This document shows, in pieces, positions 1-6,614 of a stretch of DNA of 23,486 nucleotides. The DNA comes from a virus. Both the position numbers and the translations under genes were made by a program. Under the pieces are notes generated by a model, which made no database searches, was not told the origin of the DNA, and saw only the letters and a program-made list of their open reading frames with translations. The first letter of the stretch is position 1. Each line of letters begins with the position of its first letter. Where the stretch lies: IMG/VR virus record IMGVR_UViG_3300027970_000146, positions 1-23,486 of that record, one strand, 5' to 3'.

Positions 1-545
1 TTATTTTTTACTTTATTACCATTTCTTAAAACACCAATAGATGTTAGACCATATTTTTTCAAACACGTTTCATCTCTTTTTATTGTTGTTTCTGGTAATC
101 TACTAATGTTATCAACCCCATATAATTCTAAATTTGTTTCTATTCTTTTTAAACAAGCTTCAGCATTTGTACCCACCCAAAAACCATTTTCTTCAAAAAA
201 AATTTCTTGACCGATTTTTACTTTTTCTTTATGTTCTTCGGTTTCCCATAATTTTTTCATTCTTTCAGAATTCCATTTTTTCCATTCATCAGTATGTTCA
301 ATATTATAAACTGGGTTACCTTCTTTAATATAAAGTTCTTTTTGATGAGAATCTTTACAAACTCTAGAACAGTATTTTTTACCATTATCTATTTTATTTT
401 GTAACGTTTCAAACTCCTTGTTACATAGTAAACAATTAATTTTAACTCTATCAACTTTTAATTTTTTATAACCAATATGTTGACATTCTATCGAGCAATA
501 AACTTTATTTTTTGTTTCTTTTTGACAATTTTTACAGTTATTCAT
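1..545 (-). CDS. Zinc-finger homing-endonuclease-like protein, 3' end outside window (partial)
   Basis: The reading frame is open from the ATG at 545 down to base 1 with no stop, so at least 181 residues are visible and the C terminus lies outside. Two CxxC-CxxxC treble-clef-like fingers are clear: C4/C7 with C17/C21, and C38/C41 with C59/C63. A charged linker follows, then two repeats of the type TNLELYGVDNISR and TCLKKYGLTSIG. Such KYGV-type repeats are known from phage homing endonucleases that carry a VSR-like or EDxHD nuclease domain further on. No catalytic domain is visible here, so the nuclease assignment is inference from the N-terminal architecture. It sits just downstream of an Mre11-like gene with an abnormal C terminus, which fits a mobile endonuclease inserted into or next to that gene. 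Base composition is even more AT-rich than the neighbours. Confidence 0.6.
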   Translation of the reverse strand, partial: MNNCKNCQKETKNKVYCSIECQHIGYKKLKVDRVKINCLLCNKEFETLQNKIDNGKKYCSRVCKDSHQKELYIKEGNPVYNIEHTDEWKKWNSERMKKLWETEEHKEKVKIGQEIFFEENGFWVGTNAEACLKRIETNLELYGVDNISRLPETTIKRDETCLKKYGLTSIGVLRNGNKVKN

Positions 546-554
546 TTTCTCTAA

Positions 555-598
555 ATTTTTGTTGTATCATTATTTATTAATAAATATAACAACAAAAT
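555..598. repeat. Imperfect inverted repeat upstream of the homing-endonuclease-like gene
   Basis: Bases around 555-577 (ATTTTTGTTGTATC then TTATTTATT) pair imperfectly with 577-598 (AATAAATATAACAACAAAAT). The element lies between the Mre11-like stop and the ATG at 545. It could be a weak terminator for the phosphoesterase gene or a hairpin controlling translation of the endonuclease gene, as is known for some T-even homing endonuclease genes. The stem is almost all A/T and partly bulged, so it may be only structural noise in AT-rich DNA. Confidence 0.35.
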
Positions 599-609
599 TA
601 AAAAGATAA

Positions 610-1293
610 TTATTCATCTAACACCCACCCCATTTTTTCATATTCGTATAATTCTTCTTCATATATTTCTTTAGTTTCCTTAAAATTTAAAACACCCCTT
701 TTATGGATATCACCACACATAACCATATCACAACCTTCAAATATATCTAAATTATACCCATGTTCTATTTCATAACCTATATCAGTAGTTGAACCTATTA
801 GCGGAGCATGAAATAAACCAATATATGTTTTATCATCACCGAAAGCAAGTCTTGCAGACTCAATATCTGGTCTTAAATTACCTTCAAAAATAGAATAAAC
901 ACACCATACTATATTATCATCCAAATAACATTTGCTCTCTTTAAAAAAGTTTATATTGTTGTCTGGTAGAAATTGAACCATCGGTGTGATACTGTCCATA
1001 CGGTCTTTATTATTCTCTAAAAGGTCATGATTGCCAGCTATTATAATAACTGGTGCTATCTTTTCAAGAGACCTTAAAAGCCATGTACCTAGAATAAGTT
1101 GTTCGTTAGAGATTACGATTTTTTGGTGAACTAAGTCACCAGCTATCACAATTCTTACTTCATCTCTTTGATAATCTTTTACTAGTTCAGATATATCGTA
1201 TAAGAGCTTTTTAAACACGTCTTTATACTCATCGTGAAGTCTATATGTTCTGATATGAATATCAGCCATATGTATAATTTTTTTTACTGTCAT
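610..1293 (-). CDS. Mre11/SbcD-like (T4 gp47-type) metallophosphoesterase, C-terminally abnormal
   Basis: This is a calcineurin-type phosphoesterase of the SbcD/Mre11 family, the nuclease subunit that works with an SbcC/Rad50-like ATPase in DNA end processing and recombination. All core metal-binding motifs are visible in 227 residues: D11-x-H13, GD at 52-53, GNHD at 87-90, H162 in FHAP, and GDIH at 194-197. Family members continue well past the last motif (T4 gp47 is about 340 aa, SbcD about 400) with capping or ATPase-contact segments; here the protein stops about 30 residues later. The last 20 residues contain EEELYEYEKMGW, which resembles a GW-type motif seen in homing endonucleases rather than this family. 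I chose the ATG at 1293, not the in-frame ATG at 1338, because a promoter-like element occupies 1308-1338. A homing-endonuclease-like gene follows immediately, so the gene is probably split, with its 3' part beyond the left edge. Confidence 0.85.
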   Translation of the reverse strand: MTVKKIIHMADIHIRTYRLHDEYKDVFKKLLYDISELVKDYQRDEVRIVIAGDLVHQKIVISNEQLILGTWLLRSLEKIAPVIIIAGNHDLLENNKDRMDSITPMVQFLPDNNINFFKESKCYLDDNIVWCVYSIFEGNLRPDIESARLAFGDDKTYIGLFHAPLIGSTTDIGYEIEHGYNLDIFEGCDMVMCGDIHKRGVLNFKETKEIYEEELYEYEKMGWVLDE

Positions 1294-1307
1294 TAGTATA
1301 CTTTTTA

Positions 1308-1338
1308 CAAATATACTAAAAAACTCAGTAAAACACAA
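1308..1338 (-). promoter_or_regulatory. Bacteroidota-type promoter for the Mre11-like gene
   Basis: Read on the minus strand, TTG at 1338-1336 is followed by exactly 20 bases and then TATATTTG at 1315-1308, matching the Bacteroidota TTG / TAnnTTTG promoter. The gap from the -7 box to the ATG at 1293 is 14 bases, so the leader would be only a few nucleotides. The same layout and spacing recur at two other replication-type genes in this window. Confidence 0.6.
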
Positions 1339-1343
1339 CTAAT

Positions 1344-1523
1344 TTAATAAATAAAATCGTCACGGTCAAAATGGTCGTCTTTTCCTTGATTTTTATCGTG
1401 GAATTTTTTACTAATTTCTTCACGTTTTTTCTTGTAGGCTTCTTTTAATGTTTTATCTTCCTTCCAAGGCTTTTGTTTAATAAACCTACCCAAAAATTCT
1501 CTTAAGTTTGTAACCTTTTTCAT
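1344..1523 (-). CDS. Small basic/acidic hypothetical protein, 59 aa
   Basis: An ATG at 1523 opens a 59-codon frame ending in TAA at 1344. The start lies 2 bases after the stop of the glycosyltransferase gene, so the two are probably co-transcribed and translationally coupled. The protein starts MKKVTNLREFLGRFIKQKPW, is very rich in Lys and Glu in the middle, and has an acidic tail (DDHFDRDD). It is predicted soluble, with a central helix that could be a coiled coil. No recognised family. The tight fit between its neighbours and the promoter just after its stop supports it as a real gene. Confidence 0.65.
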   Translation of the reverse strand: MKKVTNLREFLGRFIKQKPWKEDKTLKEAYKKKREEISKKFHDKNQGKDDHFDRDDFIY

Positions 1524-1525
1524 TG

Positions 1526-2539
1526 TTAATTATTTATTGTTGAGAGCCAAATTTTCTTGGCTTTTTTATTGTACCATTTAAGATATAATTTTTGAATAAT
1601 TGACACTAATTTTGGATTATTGTACGCAAAACGTAATTTACTAAAAATATCGTCATGCGATGTTGGTGTCGCTTTCAAAAAGTTTGGCATCCAGTCAATA
1701 TCTTTTGAAACAACTATTGGTCTATCAACCGAAACAACATCAGCAGTTACTATGTTGAACGACTCCGTTAACGATACCTGCATACAAACATCCATCGTAG
1801 CTAAAACTTTTAAAAACTCAAAATGGTTGTACCAACCATGCTCAACCAATGTATGGGGTGAATGTTCAAATAGAGCTTGTAAATTTTTCAACACATTGTT
1901 TCCGTTTTGTTCTAATCTACTTGAATTGATGTGGAACCTTAATTCTTTATTAATAGACTCGGAAAAATCAATAGCAACCAAAGCTTGTTGGTAAATATTT
2001 TTAAGCGGTCTAACAGCACCAAAACAACCAATATCTATGGTGTTATCGTCTTTATTTACATTTGATTTAACGATTTTCTTTGGAAAATAAACATTAGGTA
2101 GGTATGTGAATGTTCCGAAAGGAAACGCAATAGACAATTGCTGTGTTAATTCTATTGTATTAGGCGCTAATTCAACCACTCCGTTTTTAATTAATGTATA
2201 CTCACCAATCCATTTAGTGGCTAGTCCTTCCATACTTAAAAATGGAGCTTTAGAATGAATTCTTACTATCCATCTTCTATCTTTGTGTCTTGAAATGTTA
2301 AATAATTCATGAAACTTATATGGCGGCACCCAAAGAGCCTCAATCACCACAATTGTCGGATTGTATTCAGTAACAACCCTATCTATTGAATTTGAATCTG
2401 GGATGGAAATTAGCTTCGCCTCATATCCTTTTTTTTTTAAAAATGAAACAACAAAAGAAGCGGAATTAAACAAACCAGAAGTTATACCATAAGAGTCTTT
2501 CACTTTATCAGAACTAATGAAAAGAATTTTATTTGTCAT
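1526..2539 (-). CDS. GT-B fold (GT4-like) glycosyltransferase
   Basis: The 337-aa protein shows the two-Rossmann-domain layout of GT-B glycosyltransferases. The N-terminal half starts KILFISSDKV with SYGITSG at 17-23, an acceptor-side glycine region. The C-terminal half starts near residue 168 with DIGCFGAVRPLKN, the usual beta-strand/loop opening the nucleotide-sugar domain, and has TESFNIVTADVV at 258-269, which corresponds to the donor-binding ExFxxxxxE-type motif, with the second acidic residue replaced. It transfers a sugar from a nucleotide-sugar donor; the acceptor cannot be read. Phage enzymes of this class may glycosylate modified DNA bases, phage proteins or host surface sugars. Its location in a DNA-metabolism block would fit DNA modification, but no base-modifying gene is present in the window. 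No membrane segment is seen. A weak -7-like box (TATATTTA) ends 6 bases before the ATG. Confidence 0.75.
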   Translation of the reverse strand: MTNKILFISSDKVKDSYGITSGLFNSASFVVSFLKKKGYEAKLISIPDSNSIDRVVTEYNPTIVVIEALWVPPYKFHELFNISRHKDRRWIVRIHSKAPFLSMEGLATKWIGEYTLIKNGVVELAPNTIELTQQLSIAFPFGTFTYLPNVYFPKKIVKSNVNKDDNTIDIGCFGAVRPLKNIYQQALVAIDFSESINKELRFHINSSRLEQNGNNVLKNLQALFEHSPHTLVEHGWYNHFEFLKVLATMDVCMQVSLTESFNIVTADVVSVDRPIVVSKDIDWMPNFLKATPTSHDDIFSKLRFAYNNPKLVSIIQKLYLKWYNKKAKKIWLSTINN

Positions 2540-2597
2540 AGTTTTTAAATATAATTATCTATTAAAAGAGTAAAGTAATAAAAAAAAGAAAATAATT

Positions 2598-4385
2598 TTA
2601 TCCGTTTTTTATAATATTATAGTGATGCATCTCAATAAGCTGCTTAGCCTCTTTTTTAAGATACATTATTTGTATTTTTTGAAATGATTGTTTTTCTTTG
2701 TCCCAATACAAAACATAAATCTGTCGACACTTTCTTTTAGGGAACTCTAACTCGTACATATAAGCATATACACTTAACTGCAAAGTGTACACAGACCATT
2801 GACAAGCTTGAAGATGCTCAAAAGGTTTTAATAGCGTTTCATAACCATATGGGTTATAAAAATTAAAAACACGATTTGTATTATGTGTTACAATAAAACT
2901 ATGACCGAATAAAAATGTATGTTTTGGGCTCTTGACCTCAATACATATCGTTGGCTCTGATTCTACTTTATTAACTGATACAATATTTATATGATGACAA
3001 AAACTATTTCTAAATTCAATATTTATATCTTGATTTCTAACTAAAAATGGGTTTAAATAATGTGAGGTAAAACAAACATCGTAAGCAATAAATGTTTTAC
3101 CACTTAATTTTCGGTTAGTTGTTATGATTGTTGCTTTAAGCCCCAAGCTAGACACTAACATATTTATTGCATTGGCTTGCCATTTTCTGGTAGTTGACAT
3201 GACAAACCTATTTCTTTTTTTATTATAATACCCATCAGCATCCATAAGCCCTCTTAACACATCTAATCTTTGATTGAAAGATGAATTTAAAAAAACATCT
3301 GGTAATTGTTTATTTTTTAATACTCCAAGCTTATTCAATTCATGTGTCAAACCAAAAATAGTTCTAGTACTAGCCAAACCAGAACCACCACCAGAGATAT
3401 CCTCCCCAATTTTATAACCTCTTTTTTCTATTTCAGACCACACATTTTCATCCATGTTTGTTATTTTCCCATCAGCTGAATGTCCATCACCTAACCAAAC
3501 ACCAAAAACATATGGGTCTATTGGTAAATTAGCTATATCGATTTCTAATGGTCTAGCGCAAACAATTTTAGGTATTTTCCAAGAATATCTTTTTTTACCT
3601 TTTGGTAAAGTTTTCATGTAATCAAATAACTCTATTGTTGTCATAACAACATCTTTATATTTTTTTTCTCTTAAAAAAGAAACTAACCATCTATGTTCAA
3701 AATCAGAAACTATTTTTTCACCAGTATCAAAAGTAATTTCGTAACAATCTTTATTTTTAATGTCTGATATTGCTTTAATTTCTGTTTGACACCCATCACT
3801 ATCAAAAACTTTGTCTTCTAATGTCAATGTTCCCATTGTTTTCCACCCATTAGACGTAAATATTGGAGTGTTTAATGGTAACCCTTTATAATCAGCAACA
3901 TCAAAAAAGACATCATTTATATCAATAATCAAGTCTGAAGTACCAGCAAGTTCGTATTGTTCAGAAAACAATATTCTTTCTGGCCACATCGCATCGCCTT
4001 CTTCAATATTCAACGCATTGTAACCGTCAATAACTTTTTGTTCAAAGATACCCTCTTCATTGTCTTCTGGAAAATACCACTTATTCGCAAGTAAATAACG
4101 CTCAACAATATCATGAACCTTGCTACCGTATACGTTAGCTTCATCATTCAACAACTGCCAATAATCCAAAATTTGTTGTTGAGACAAACCAATATAGCGT
4201 TCTTGTTTAACGTTATCAGGTTGTCTTGTAATAGCCAACGAAACACCTTCAGCATCAAAATGTGGTTCAATTGATGACAAAGTAGTTGTAACTGATTTGT
4301 ATATCTTACCAGTCTCTCTATGATGATATTTATGTTGTATCGGTTCTAAGTAAATTATTGATTCCCACTTTTTAATTTTAGCCAT
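2598..4385 (-). CDS. RecB/Cas4-type PD-(D/E)XK nuclease interrupted by an in-frame intein
   Basis: The precursor is 595 aa; excising residues 168-502 leaves a nuclease of 260 aa. The extein has every motif of the RecB-type PD-(D/E)XK family: GSKVHDIVE near residues 87-95 (GxxxHxxxE), GTSDLII near 148-154 (metal-binding Asp), DYK at 165-167 joined after splicing to TNR, and LQLSVYAYMYE in the C-terminal part (QxxxY). Such enzymes are DNA exonucleases used in recombination or DNA processing. The intein lies exactly between Lys and Thr of DYK-TN, so unspliced protein should be inactive. I chose ATG 4385 over the in-frame ATG 4451 because a promoter-like element lies at 4391-4421 and the longer start would overlap the divergent acetyltransferase gene. 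The leader from this promoter would be nearly absent. The gene is divergent from the acetyltransferase gene, and the glycosyltransferase follows after 58 bases. Confidence 0.9.
   Translation of the reverse strand: MAKIKKWESIIYLEPIQHKYHHRETGKIYKSVTTTLSSIEPHFDAEGVSLAITRQPDNVKQERYIGLSQQQILDYWQLLNDEANVYGSKVHDIVERYLLANKWYFPEDNEEGIFEQKVIDGYNALNIEEGDAMWPERILFSEQYELAGTSDLIIDINDVFFDVADYKGLPLNTPIFTSNGWKTMGTLTLEDKVFDSDGCQTEIKAISDIKNKDCYEITFDTGEKIVSDFEHRWLVSFLREKKYKDVVMTTIELFDYMKTLPKGKKRYSWKIPKIVCARPLEIDIANLPIDPYVFGVWLGDGHSADGKITNMDENVWSEIEKRGYKIGEDISGGGSGLASTRTIFGLTHELNKLGVLKNKQLPDVFLNSSFNQRLDVLRGLMDADGYYNKKRNRFVMSTTRKWQANAINMLVSSLGLKATIITTNRKLSGKTFIAYDVCFTSHYLNPFLVRNQDINIEFRNSFCHHINIVSVNKVESEPTICIEVKSPKHTFLFGHSFIVTHNTNRVFNFYNPYGYETLLKPFEHLQACQWSVYTLQLSVYAYMYELEFPKRKCRQIYVLYWDKEKQSFQKIQIMYLKKEAKQLIEMHHYNIIKNG
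2880..3884 (-). mobile_element. Class 3-type intein with LAGLIDADG homing endonuclease
   Basis: A 335-residue intein in the nuclease gene. It starts GLPLNTPIFTSNGW, with Gly instead of the usual Cys or Ser at position 1, and ends FIVTHN, followed by Thr as the +1 residue. Block B contains FEHRWLV (His B:10, Trp B:12), block F contains TICIEV (Cys F:4), and block G has Thr just before the terminal His-Asn (G:5). This Trp-Cys-Thr set is the known signature of class 3 inteins, in which the block F Cys, not residue 1, makes the first attack. Between the splicing blocks are two dodecapeptide motifs, FGVWLGDG and LRGLMDADG, both with their catalytic Asp, so the homing endonuclease may be active. 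The boundaries are fixed because removal rejoins DYK to TNR, restoring a standard RecB-family motif. Confidence 0.9.
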
Positions 4386-4390
4386 ATTCG

Positions 4391-4421
4391 CAAATATACG
4401 ATAGTTTGTTATGGTATGCAA
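4391..4421 (-). promoter_or_regulatory. Bacteroidota-type promoter for the RecB-like nuclease gene
   Basis: On the minus strand TTG at 4421-4419 is followed by 20 bases and then TATATTTG at 4398-4391. Only 5 bases separate the -7 box from the ATG at 4385, so the transcript should be leaderless or nearly so. The upstream box touches the upstream region of the divergent plus-strand gene. Confidence 0.6.
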
Positions 4422-4422
4422 G

Positions 4423-4430
4423 TATTTATA
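4423..4430 (+). promoter_or_regulatory. TATTTATA motif upstream of the acetyltransferase gene
   Basis: The octamer TATTTATA lies 12 bases before the ATG at 4443 and is followed by ATAAAAG. The same octamer, read in gene direction, lies 14-15 bases before two other starts here. It could be a phage-specific promoter element, but it also occurs by chance within coding DNA. Confidence 0.3.
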
Positions 4431-4442
4431 ATAAAAGTTACC

Positions 4443-4940
4443 ATGAGTCAATTAGTTAAAAAATTATTACGTGAAGCTTTAACTGTACCATCGTTTAGGG
4501 TACCAAAAGATATAAAATTTAGCAATGATGAAAAACTAGCAATAAAAAATGTTAGTTGGGAAGACCTTAAAATAGAAGATTTAGGTGGTTCTGGAAATAT
4601 TGCTCATTTAGGTGTCAACCTACCATTTGAATCAGCCGCATCGGATGCTATTGTTGTTGATATTCAAGTGATTAAAGATATGATATATCAAATACATATG
4701 CATTTGCCAGAAGATTTAAGAGGATTAGGGTTAGGGTATAAAATATACAAAGCGGTTATACATGATTTAGGACATTTGTACTCTGGTAAAGGTAGACGAT
4801 TAAACCAAATGGTTGCAAAAATATGGGATAAATTAAAAAACGACCCAGATTTTGAATGTGTTTCAAGTGAATTAGGCGATTTGTGCATGATTAAAAATCA
4901 TCCTAACAAAGAAGAACTAACTCAATTCGTTGTAGGTTAA
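4443..4940 (+). CDS. GNAT-family N-acetyltransferase-like protein
   Basis: This 165-aa protein is the only plus-strand gene. Residues 91-104 (DLRGLGLGYKIYKA) match motif A of GNAT acetyltransferases, R/Q-x-x-G-x-G/A, which binds the pyrophosphate of acetyl-CoA. The segment just before it (VVDIQVIKDMIYQIHMHLP) is the expected preceding beta strand. The C-terminal segment with NQMVAKIWDKL looks like the conserved helix of phage GNAT proteins. The substrate is unknown; phage GNATs may modify host or phage proteins. The N terminus is a short basic helix (SQLVKKLLREAL) separate from the catalytic fold. ATG 4443 was preferred to ATG 4416 because the shorter form starts cleanly at this helix and leaves the promoter region free. 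Its 3' end overlaps the convergent primase gene by 24 bases. Confidence 0.7.
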   Translation: MSQLVKKLLREALTVPSFRVPKDIKFSNDEKLAIKNVSWEDLKIEDLGGSGNIAHLGVNLPFESAASDAIVVDIQVIKDMIYQIHMHLPEDLRGLGLGYKIYKAVIHDLGHLYSGKGRRLNQMVAKIWDKLKNDPDFECVSSELGDLCMIKNHPNKEELTQFVVG

Positions 4941-5873
4941 TTGTCTGGCACTCATTAACAGTTTGACAATACCTTTTGGACCTAACTTTTCGTATATTTT
5001 TGATGGGTCGTAACCTTCAGGGCATTTGGCTAATTTTATCCTACCATAAAGATTTCCAAAATTTAGCTGTCTGTATAAATTTACCGCATCTTCATAAGCA
5101 TCGTCATCAAGGACTATGACTATGTAGCTAGTGGCTCTTTCATAAATCAAATCTAGTAGTTTTGGTGATATAAATTTACCCAATAAAGGTATTGAATTCG
5201 GTGTGACAATATGGTCAGTCACACCTTCTACCAAATAAATGGTCGCATCAAAGTTTATTTTACCTTCATTAAAAATTATTTCTTGTTTTTCCGCTTCTGG
5301 GTTTAGATACTTTAATTTTGTTTTTTCCTTGGCGAACCATCTTGCAATAAAATAGTTTAATTTTCCTTCAGAATCGTAAGACGGAATGATTATTCTATTA
5401 AAGTATGTTCCTCGTATTGTGTAACCAATTTGGAACTCTTTTATAATCTCATCGGTTATTCCACGTTCTCTCAAGTATCTCAAAGCCAAATCAGCTTTGT
5501 AATCCATGCTTGAACACAATGATAATTTTTTATAACCTTCTGGTAGTGTTACTATAATCTCTTTGTGTTCCTTGTCGTGTGTTTCATTAGCATCTGGCTT
5601 TACCAGCAAATAATCACGAATATTCCTTGGTGATGCATACCTTTTAAGTAGCTTCATTACTGGGCCATGCATGTTGTTGGTGTCTTGACAAGCCCAGCAT
5701 TTAAACACATTCCTTTGATAATTAATCTCTAGATTGCCTTTTCCATCACCTTCTGGCATTCCTTTGTCCTCTGAACACGCAGGGCAATCAAAAGATACTT
5801 GACCAGTATCTTCATTATGTTTTCTATGTTCGCCTAGAAACCCTTCTAAAATGTTAACCAATAAATGTGACAT
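4917..5873 (-). CDS. DnaG-type DNA primase (zinc finger plus TOPRIM)
   Basis: The 318-aa protein has an N-terminal zinc-binding domain with C30-x2-C33 and C59-x2-C62, then a primase core with TYFNRIIIP at about 156-164, and a TOPRIM domain with E216 in YLVEGVTD and the Asp cluster LDDD at 255-258. This is the compact layout of T4 gp61-like primases, which make RNA primers for lagging-strand synthesis with the replicative helicase. No helicase domain is attached, so a separate helicase gene is expected elsewhere. The ATG at 5873 is preceded by a promoter-like element that leaves only 4 bases of leader. The stop is TAG, inside the end of the convergent acetyltransferase gene. Confidence 0.9.
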   Translation of the reverse strand: MSHLLVNILEGFLGEHRKHNEDTGQVSFDCPACSEDKGMPEGDGKGNLEINYQRNVFKCWACQDTNNMHGPVMKLLKRYASPRNIRDYLLVKPDANETHDKEHKEIIVTLPEGYKKLSLCSSMDYKADLALRYLRERGITDEIIKEFQIGYTIRGTYFNRIIIPSYDSEGKLNYFIARWFAKEKTKLKYLNPEAEKQEIIFNEGKINFDATIYLVEGVTDHIVTPNSIPLLGKFISPKLLDLIYERATSYIVIVLDDDAYEDAVNLYRQLNFGNLYGRIKLAKCPEGYDPSKIYEKLGPKGIVKLLMSARQLTYNELS

Positions 5874-5877
5874 TCCA

Positions 5878-5909
5878 CAAAGGTATTAAATAAAATCGAG
5901 AAAACCAAA
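5878..5909 (-). promoter_or_regulatory. Bacteroidota-type promoter for the primase gene
   Basis: On the minus strand TTTG at 5909-5906 is followed by exactly 20 bases and TACCTTTG at 5885-5878. The -7 box ends 4 bases before the ATG at 5873. The position just after the RuvC-gene terminator is what an independent transcription unit would show. Confidence 0.65.
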
Positions 5910-5935
5910 TAATATGGTTATATAAATAGAGTAAT

Positions 5936-5963
5936 AAAAAGAGATAATTAATTATCTCTTTTT
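5936..5963 (-). terminator. Palindromic terminator at the end of the RuvC-like gene
   Basis: Bases 5936-5949 (AAAAAGAGATAATT) are a perfect inverted repeat of 5950-5963 (AATTATCTCTTTTT). The T run at the end of each arm gives a U tract in either direction, so it could work for both strands. It covers the stop codon of the RuvC-like gene and lies just before the primase promoter. The stem has few G/C pairs, so strength is uncertain. Confidence 0.6.
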
Positions 5964-6604
5964 TTATTTTGATTAAACCATGCTAAACCACATGTATAAG
6001 CATCACTCATGTCAAAATTTTCTTTTTTTAATTTATTGTGTTTATCTAAAATCCATTTTATTTGGGGTTCTAAATCACATACTTTTTCAAATATTACCAT
6101 TTTTTTATCCACATCGAATGGGTAATCTCCAAATAAAACTGGTTCGTTTTTGGCTATTTGTTTTTCTGATAACGGGGTGCCATCTTTTTTAGCTTTTCTA
6201 ACAGCCATTAATTCTGGAAACGCATATTTACGAGCATCATATGATGAAATAAAATCTGGTACTATACCTATTGTGTCAAACACAGATTTTGATATCATAC
6301 CGTTAAAACGTAAAAGAGTTGCAATTGTATATACGTTATTTGATTGAAGAAGCGGTTCTTCAATGATAACTTTTGTAATACCAAAATCAGCGTATTTGTT
6401 TAAAAATTCAGTCTGGAAGATTTCAACTTTTTTAAAAAGTTCTTCCATTTTGTTTTCTGGTTTTGGGTTTACCTTTGGGCTAACGTGATGTAATAATTTA
6501 AGTTCGCCATTATCTCCTAAATCCTCAAACAAAGCGATGCCTATTGTGGATGTTGACACATCCAGACTTAACAAAAACTCTGGGTTATTATTTTTTTTAT
6601 CCAT
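5948..6604 (-). CDS. RuvC-like Holliday-junction resolvase (RNase H fold), N terminus replaced
   Basis: The 218-aa protein has the acidic active-site pattern of RuvC-family junction nucleases: D15 in LSLDVSTSTIG, E82/E83 in KVIIEEPLL, and D198 with D201 in FDMSDAYTCGLA. It would cut branched DNA during recombination or before packaging. ATG 6604 is used because residues 9-18 (EFLLSLDVST) align with the upstream gene remnant at 7558-7605 (NFILALDVST); the in-frame extension to 6643 overlaps the GIY-YIG gene and is not conserved in that remnant. The gene begins 10 bases after the GIY-YIG stop, and no Bacteroidota-type promoter is seen directly upstream, so it may now depend on transcription through the inserted cassette. 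It ends inside a perfect palindrome that probably terminates transcription. Confidence 0.8.
   Translation of the reverse strand: MDKKNNNPEFLLSLDVSTSTIGIALFEDLGDNGELKLLHHVSPKVNPKPENKMEELFKKVEIFQTEFLNKYADFGITKVIIEEPLLQSNNVYTIATLLRFNGMISKSVFDTIGIVPDFISSYDARKYAFPELMAVRKAKKDGTPLSEKQIAKNEPVLFGDYPFDVDKKMVIFEKVCDLEPQIKWILDKHNKLKKENFDMSDAYTCGLAWFNQNKKRDN
6550..6564. repeat. 15-bp direct repeat, left copy (in RuvC-like gene)
   Basis: ATGTTGACACATCCA occurs here and again at 7560-7574, offset by exactly 1010 bases. On the minus strand it encodes the DVST residues of the RuvC active site. It marks one junction of the inserted homing cassette. Confidence 0.85.
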
Positions 6605-6614
6605 TCTAACTTGT

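Noticed and set aside
134-328. Plus-strand open frame of 64 codons
   Set aside because: It lies wholly opposite the minus-strand zinc-finger gene, is dominated by Phe and Leu from T-rich DNA, and has no start context.
1294-1338. Longer N terminus for the Mre11-like protein starting at 1338
   Set aside because: The extra 15 residues are translated from the promoter-like element, and the family normally begins a few residues before the DxH motif.
1620-1994. Plus-strand open frame of 124 codons
   Set aside because: It lies fully opposite the glycosyltransferase gene, whose GT-B motifs make the minus strand the real one.
4386-4451. Longer N terminus for the RecB-like nuclease starting at 4451
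   Set aside because: It would cover the promoter-like boxes at 4391-4421 and overlap the start of the divergent acetyltransferase gene.
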